Positions 60,333 through 64,000 of a DNA stretch of 64,000 bases are shown in pieces. The stretch spans positions 47,667 to 111,666 of the forward strand of contig JAFEBM010000034.1 in the NCBI GenBank assembly GCA_018242685.1. Reading direction: 5' to 3'. The notes below the pieces were generated by a model, which saw nothing but the letters and a program-made list of their open reading frames with translations, did not search any database and was not told the origin of the DNA. Source of the stretch: Nitrospira sp. GTDB lineage: Bacteria > Nitrospirota > Nitrospiria > Nitrospirales > Nitrospiraceae. How positions within the stretch are numbered: the stretch's first letter is position 1; each line of letters starts with the position of its first letter. A program made the translations under genes and the position numbers.

Positions 60333-60920
60333 TTCTTCCTCCGTTGCGCGCGGGACCCGCCGAGTCAGTTCTTTGACGATCCCGTGAGGGCTACGTTTTG
60401 TACATATGTGACGGATTTTAAGAGGTTGGAGCGCCTAGATCTCTTTCTTCTTTCCTCTCTTCTTATCCCTATTTTAAGAGGTTCAGGATATGGCTGTAGG
60501 CCCCATTTGTCTTACATTTCGGTTTGGTGTTTCCTCGCGCCCATGCTCATTAGCCCTTCCGATGACCGTCTCCAGACCTTCCTACGATGACCAGAATCAG
60601 ACACAGCTCGAGGATGGGCGCGGGGCGTCTCGACGCGGGCTAAGCTGAGGAGGCCGGCGGCCAAATGGACAACCACGGTCACGATGGGTCTGGTGAACTG
60701 AAAGCGCTCTGGCAGGCCTTGTGCCGGGACCACGGCATCACGTTGAGCGATGCCCTGCAGAACGCCCCTCGGCGGGCTATCGACCGGCAAGCCGCAAGTC
60801 GGGTAGCCGGAATTGGCAGGCTTGGCCGGGTCGAATCAACAACGGCTTGTCTCGGGAGGGAGCCTGAACCAGATCGCAAAAGTCTAACCGCCTGATCTAC
60901 AGCGCATCCTTGGAAGGCTC
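60333..60920 (+). other. island stretch without a supported gene
   Basis: About 590 bases between two toxin-antitoxin units. TTTTAAGAGGTT occurs at 60416-60427 and again at 60474-60485 (short direct repeat). Open frames at 60512-60790 (reverse) and 60665-60895 (forward) have no motif I recognise. Confidence 0.4.
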
Positions 60921-60966
60921 TTGACCGCATGAATCTTTAAAGATACACTGTACCTTGTAAGGTACA
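60921..60966 (+). promoter_or_regulatory. promoter and operator palindrome of the HigBA-type pair
   Basis: TTGACC at 60921-60926, 17-base spacer, TACACT at 60944-60949. Directly on the -10 and start site lies a palindrome TGTACCTT-GT-AAGGTACA (60949-60966, perfect 8-base arms). The position is ideal for autorepression by the antitoxin, an XRE-type DNA-binding protein. Confidence 0.8.
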
Positions 60967-60973
60967 TCACTGA

Positions 60974-61333
60974 ATGACCCAGAAACAGAAAATCTCTTTG
61001 AGCTTCTACCGGTCACCTTCTGGCGCGGAACCTGTGAGGGAATTTATAAAGCGACTTCCCACGGAGGATAGAAAGGTTCTTGGCAGTGACCTTCTCGCCG
61101 CTCAATGGAAGTGGCCTGTCGGGATGCCCCTCTGTCGGCCAATGGGAGGCGGATTGTATGAAATCCGCACGACCTTACCGAACCGCTGGATAGCCAGAAC
61201 CCTTCTTATCTACTGTCAACAGCAGCTTGTCGCATTGCACGCCTTTATAAAAAAGACTGAAACGACACCAGAGGCAGATTTACAGCTTGCACGTAAACGT
61301 CAAAAGGAGACGGAACATGAAAAGGAAGAATAA
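60974..61333 (+). CDS. higB: RelE/HigB-family toxin
   Basis: 119 residues: ISLSFYRSPSGAEPVREFIK, RLPTEDRKVLGSDLLAAQWK, MGGGLYEIRTTLPNRWIART, LLIYCQQQLVALHAFIKKTE, TTPEADLQLARKRQKE. This is the Gp49/HigB branch of RelE-like toxins (L-x-E-I-R, LHAFIKKT-x-x-TP). It should cut mRNA on the ribosome. The toxin gene comes first, as usual for HigBA. Overlaps the antitoxin by 17 bases. Confidence 0.93.
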   Translation: MTQKQKISLSFYRSPSGAEPVREFIKRLPTEDRKVLGSDLLAAQWKWPVGMPLCRPMGGGLYEIRTTLPNRWIARTLLIYCQQQLVALHAFIKKTETTPEADLQLARKRQKETEHEKEE

Positions 61334-61601
61334 ACACATCGGCTCGTCCATTGACGACCTCATGAAAGAGGAAGGCTGGTACGAAGAAGCAGAAGAAAAA
61401 GCGATCAAGGAAGTCATCGCCTGGCAGCTTTCACAGGCCATGGAGAAAAAGCACATCTCCAAATCCACCATGGCCACACGCCTCAAGACCAGCCGAACGC
61501 AGGTGAACCGCATTCTTAATGCGAAGTCGGACGTGACCTTATCTAGCTTGCAACGTGCCGCCGCCCTTGTTGGCAGACGCTTGAAGATCGAGCTTGTGTA
61601 A
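61317..61601 (+). CDS. higA: XRE-family antitoxin (HigA-like)
   Basis: 94 residues from ATG 61317, chosen because AAAGGAGA stands upstream; the frame is open from 61287. N-terminal toxin-binding part (SSIDDLMKEEGWYEEAEEKA), then HTH: MEKKHISKSTMATRLKTSRT, QVNRILNAKSDVTLSSLQRA. Likely binds the palindrome at 60949-60966. Confidence 0.92.
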   Translation: MKRKNKHIGSSIDDLMKEEGWYEEAEEKAIKEVIAWQLSQAMEKKHISKSTMATRLKTSRTQVNRILNAKSDVTLSSLQRAAALVGRRLKIELV

Positions 61602-61790
61602 ATACCGCCCATTACGACGCTCCGACCTTGTTAACGGCTGGATGCTCTACCCACAGCCGCCCGCGAGAAAGAAGAACGCCACGCGTCCCAATCCCACGAC
61701 TCGCGCCATGTTTCGAGACACCACCCAGCACGTACCAGCGTTACAAAAATTCTGCGCTATCAAATGACCTACCGCTGAACCCACACTGCC
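61602..61790 (+). other. intergenic, nothing recognised
   Basis: About 190 bases before the DUF72 remnant; open frames here show no family features. Confidence 0.4.
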
Positions 61791-62085
61791 CCCGTCCTCT
61801 TCGAGTTTCAACGACACGAGATGTCCAGCGAGGAGTTCTGTTCGCGACTGGATACCTTCTTCAGCCAGTTTCCCCAAGGACTTTCGCTATGCGGTCGAGA
61901 TCCGCAACGCTGCCTTACCGGGTCCTGACTATCGCAAGGTCTTAGAGAATCACGGCGTCGCGCATGTCTACAACCATTGGTCCTACATGCCGCCGTTACG
62001 GGAGCAGCATCAACGGATGGAGGATTGCTTCACGGCGCCCTTCATGGTCCTGCGCCTCCTGAAGCCGCTCAAGATGTCCTATGAA
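61791..62085 (+). pseudogene. DUF72 (YecE-like) gene fragment, frameshifted
   Basis: Frame 1 from 61791 reads PVLFEFQRHEMSSEEFCSRL, DTFFSQFP; after one base is dropped at the TTTCCCC run (about 61869-61875) the sequence continues PKDFRYAVEIRNAALPGPDY, RKVLENHGVAHVYNHWSYMP, FTAPFMVLRLLKPLKMSYE. This is the middle and C-terminal part of a DUF72 TIM-barrel protein. N-terminus and final residues are absent, so the fragment is truncated at both ends and frameshifted. Confidence 0.8.
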
Positions 62086-62337
62086 ATGTCCTCTTGTCAC
62101 CCGCGCGCTCACGTCGCGCTCTTCACTGTGGTGTGACCAGAAGGCATGTTCATGACTGGGCGTGGGCTCGTTCATCTGTTCAGGATTCCAGAGCAGTCCT
62201 GAGCACAAATCTCAGTTTTAGTAGGCCAACTTCCCTTCGGCGGGTAGAGTCATCGAAATAAAGTGGTGGTAGTGAAGACACAACCGCTCACGGTGTCCTC
62301 TCCACCTCGTTTCTCACCCGCCTGAAGAGGAACCGAC
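62086..62337 (+). other. intergenic leader of the RHS gene
   Basis: About 250 bases; no gene recognised. AGAGGAA at 62326-62332 is the ribosome site of the RHS gene. Confidence 0.4.
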
Positions 62338-63825
62338 ATGACATTCTTGCGACAGACCTCCGCTGTGGTGCTGATCGTTGTTCTGTATGTATTCTCTGCC
62401 GCCATCACTCTGGCCGCGACCTGGACCCAGACCTACGATGTCATGGATCGGTTAGCAAGTCGGACTGATCCCCTCGGACGCTCCGAGAGCTATGCCTATG
62501 ATCTCGTCGGCAATCTGACCAAATTTATAGACCGGAAGGGGCAAGTGACCACCTATACCTACGATCCGATGAATCGATTGACAGACATCGCCTTCGCCGA
62601 TGGGAACACCACCAAGATCACATATAATATCGTCGGACGACCTATGGCGCTGACCGACTCCATCGGTGGACGCATCGATCTGGCATACGACCTCCTCAAT
62701 CGCGTCGTGCGCGAGACGACCGCGCAGGGGACGATTATCTACACGTACGATGCGATCGGGCGGCGGGCGTCCATGACCGTCAGCGGTCAAGCGCCGGTTA
62801 CATATGGCTACGATGCTGCCTCACGCTTAACTCAAGTGGCCTAGGGAAATCAGACCATCACTATTGCCTATGATGCGGCGGGGCGCCGTACCTCATTGAT
62901 GTATCCCAACGGAACGACCACCACCTACAGCTACGATGTGGCCTCGCGGCTCACGAGTATTATTCACGCGAAAGGCACGACGAGTGTGGAATCCATCTCC
63001 TATGGCTATGATGCAGCTGGGAATCGAATCGCAGCGGTACGTGGCAGCAACCCCGCCACGGCTCTACCCGCGACGCTGCAAGCGGCCTATGATGCCGCGA
63101 ACGAGCAGGTGCGCTTCAACAGCTCCACGCCGAACATGACCTATGATGCCAATGGAAATTTAACCAGCAGGGCGGATGCCATGGGAACGACGACGTATAC
63201 GTGGGATGCCCGGAATCGGTTGATTGCCGTGAGTGGCCCGAACCTGGCCGCGAGCTTCATTTACGACGCTTTCAACCGCCGCATCAAGAAGACAGTGAAT
63301 GGGGTCACCACGCAGTACCTCTACGATCGGCAGAACGTCATGCAAGAAATCAGCAATGGTGCAGTCACGGTCAGTTATCTGCGGAGCCTGCGCATCGATG
63401 AACCCTTTGTGCGTGTGGGCATGAACGGCGCGAACGCTGAATACTACCACCATGATGCACTGGGGACGACACTGCTGCTCAGTGATGACACGGGTGGCGT
63501 GAAAACGACGTACACGTATACCCCGTTCGGCGAGACCGTCGTGACGGGCGTACCGAGCACGAATCCCTTTCAGTATGCGGGGCGGGAGAATGACGGAACT
63601 GGGCTGTACCACTATCGCCTCCGCTACTACAGCCCCCTTATGCACCGGTTTATCTCAGAAGACCCCATCCGATTTTTCGGAGGGATGAATTTCTATTTCT
63701 ACGTCTTGGGAAATCCACTGCGTTTTATTGATCCCTATGGGCTAGAACAATTTGAGGTGTGTACTCACGGCGTGGGCTGCGAGATGCAAATCATTATCCC
63801 ACCGACTAGAGCAGTTTTGATTTAA
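62338..63825 (+). pseudogene. RHS-repeat protein gene with an internal TAG
   Basis: ATG 62338 with AGAGGA upstream. Signal peptide AVVLIVVLYVFSAAITLAA, then YD repeats: YDVMDRLASRTDPLGRSESY, AYDLVGNLTKFIDRKGQ, YTYDPMNRLTDIAFADGN, and so on. The frame stops at TAG 62842-62844, yet continues in the same frame GNQTITIAYDAAGRRTSLMY to 63825, so CAG (Gln) to TAG is likely. The RHS core end is complete (YHYRLRYYSPLMHRFISEDP, IRFFGGMNFYFYVLGNPLRF, IDPYGL). Only 26 residues follow the core, so no toxin domain remains; the IS630-like element begins directly after. Reconstructed length about 495 codons, short for an RHS shell protein. Confidence 0.9.
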
Positions 63826-63878
63826 GTGTATACACCCTGTAGCATGCCCTCCATTGGTTTCTTGATGGAGGCAACAGG

Positions 63879-64000
63879 ATGGATGCCGATTCGCAGGATC
63901 TACGGGACCGGGTGTTGAGAGCATTGGAACGTGGGGAGCGTCCGACAGCCATTGCCGCCCGATTTGAAGTCAGCCAGGTCTGGGTGTATCAGGTGCAGAA
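63879..64000 (+). CDS. IS630-family transposase, N-terminal part, cut by window edge
   Basis: ATG 63879 starts MDADSQDLRDRVLRALERGE, RPTAIAARFEVSQVWVYQVQ and runs out of the window. This is the N-terminal helix-turn-helix of IS630/Tc1-type transposases. TGGAGG is 10 bases upstream. GTGTATACACC at 63827-63837 may be part of the left terminal repeat; IS630 elements insert at TA. It probably truncated the RHS gene. Confidence 0.8.
   Translation, partial: MDADSQDLRDRVLRALERGERPTAIAARFEVSQVWVYQVQ

Noticed and set aside
60665..60895. 76-residue forward frame in the island
   Set aside because: No conserved features; reverse frame over the same bases is equally long.

Overview
The window looks like a chromosomal segment of a Gram-negative bacterium, most likely a Nitrospira-type member of the Nitrospirota. 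That placement is an inference from gene style and neighbourhood, not from a marker phylogeny: there is LPS-assembly lipoprotein LptE, an outer-membrane porin, many signal peptides and lipoproteins, an F0 ATP-synthase block without its F1 genes, and small proteins of kinds I associate with this group. Gene density is high, genes often overlap by 4 to 16 bases, and TTG/GTG starts are common.

Housekeeping backbone. 1-4.6 kb: partial CBS protein, a divergent DUF692-like TIM-barrel protein, tRNA-dihydrouridine synthase, Maf, and a secreted protein. 10.9-45.5 kb: CYTH-CHAD polyphosphate-type protein, CBS protein, porin, ABC exporter, a 31-residue COX24-like basic protein, nadB, two lytic transglycosylases, pabB/pabC-like genes, atpZ-B-E-F, larE, a paired active/inactive M16 peptidase, rlmN, zapB/zapA, rny, ymdB-like phosphoesterase, xseA/xseB, tlyA, an epimerase, rhodanese, aat, an ECF sigma/anti-sigma pair with envelope proteins, and an FAD/NAD oxidoreductase. 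49.4-57.7 kb: der, HAD phosphatase, a methyltransferase, leuS, lptE, holA, rpsT, pyrF and tRNA-His.

Three accessory patches break this backbone. Patch A (about 5.2-10.9 kb) holds an IS630 remnant, a gene frameshifted by an exact 34-bp tandem duplication, a glycosyltransferase with an in-frame TAA, a methyltransferase, and a DUF433/DUF5615 toxin-antitoxin pair whose toxin is frameshifted. Patch B (45.4-49.1 kb) holds a DUF104/PIN toxin-antitoxin pair between two copies of the 3' end of the upstream oxidoreductase gene, a small gene with a HEPN-like motif, a 5'-shortened REP-associated transposase with REP-like ends, and an HExxH protein with four 50-residue repeats. Patch C (57.6 kb to the window end) is the left part of an integrative island at tRNA-His: tyrosine integrase with an internal TGA, an excisionase-like protein, a PemK/MazF pair, a HigBA-type pair with its promoter and operator palindrome, a broken DUF72 gene, an RHS gene with an internal TAG, and the start of an IS630 transposase.

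The observation I rate highest is that both small toxin-antitoxin cassettes outside the tRNA island are bracketed by direct repeats of the 3' end of a neighbouring host gene (CHAD gene, about 46 bp; oxidoreductase gene, about 213 bp). This suggests small mobile cassettes that insert at gene 3' ends and restore the coding end. The second is the number of single-lesion broken genes confined to the accessory patches: three in-frame nonsense codons, several frameshifts and one tandem duplication.
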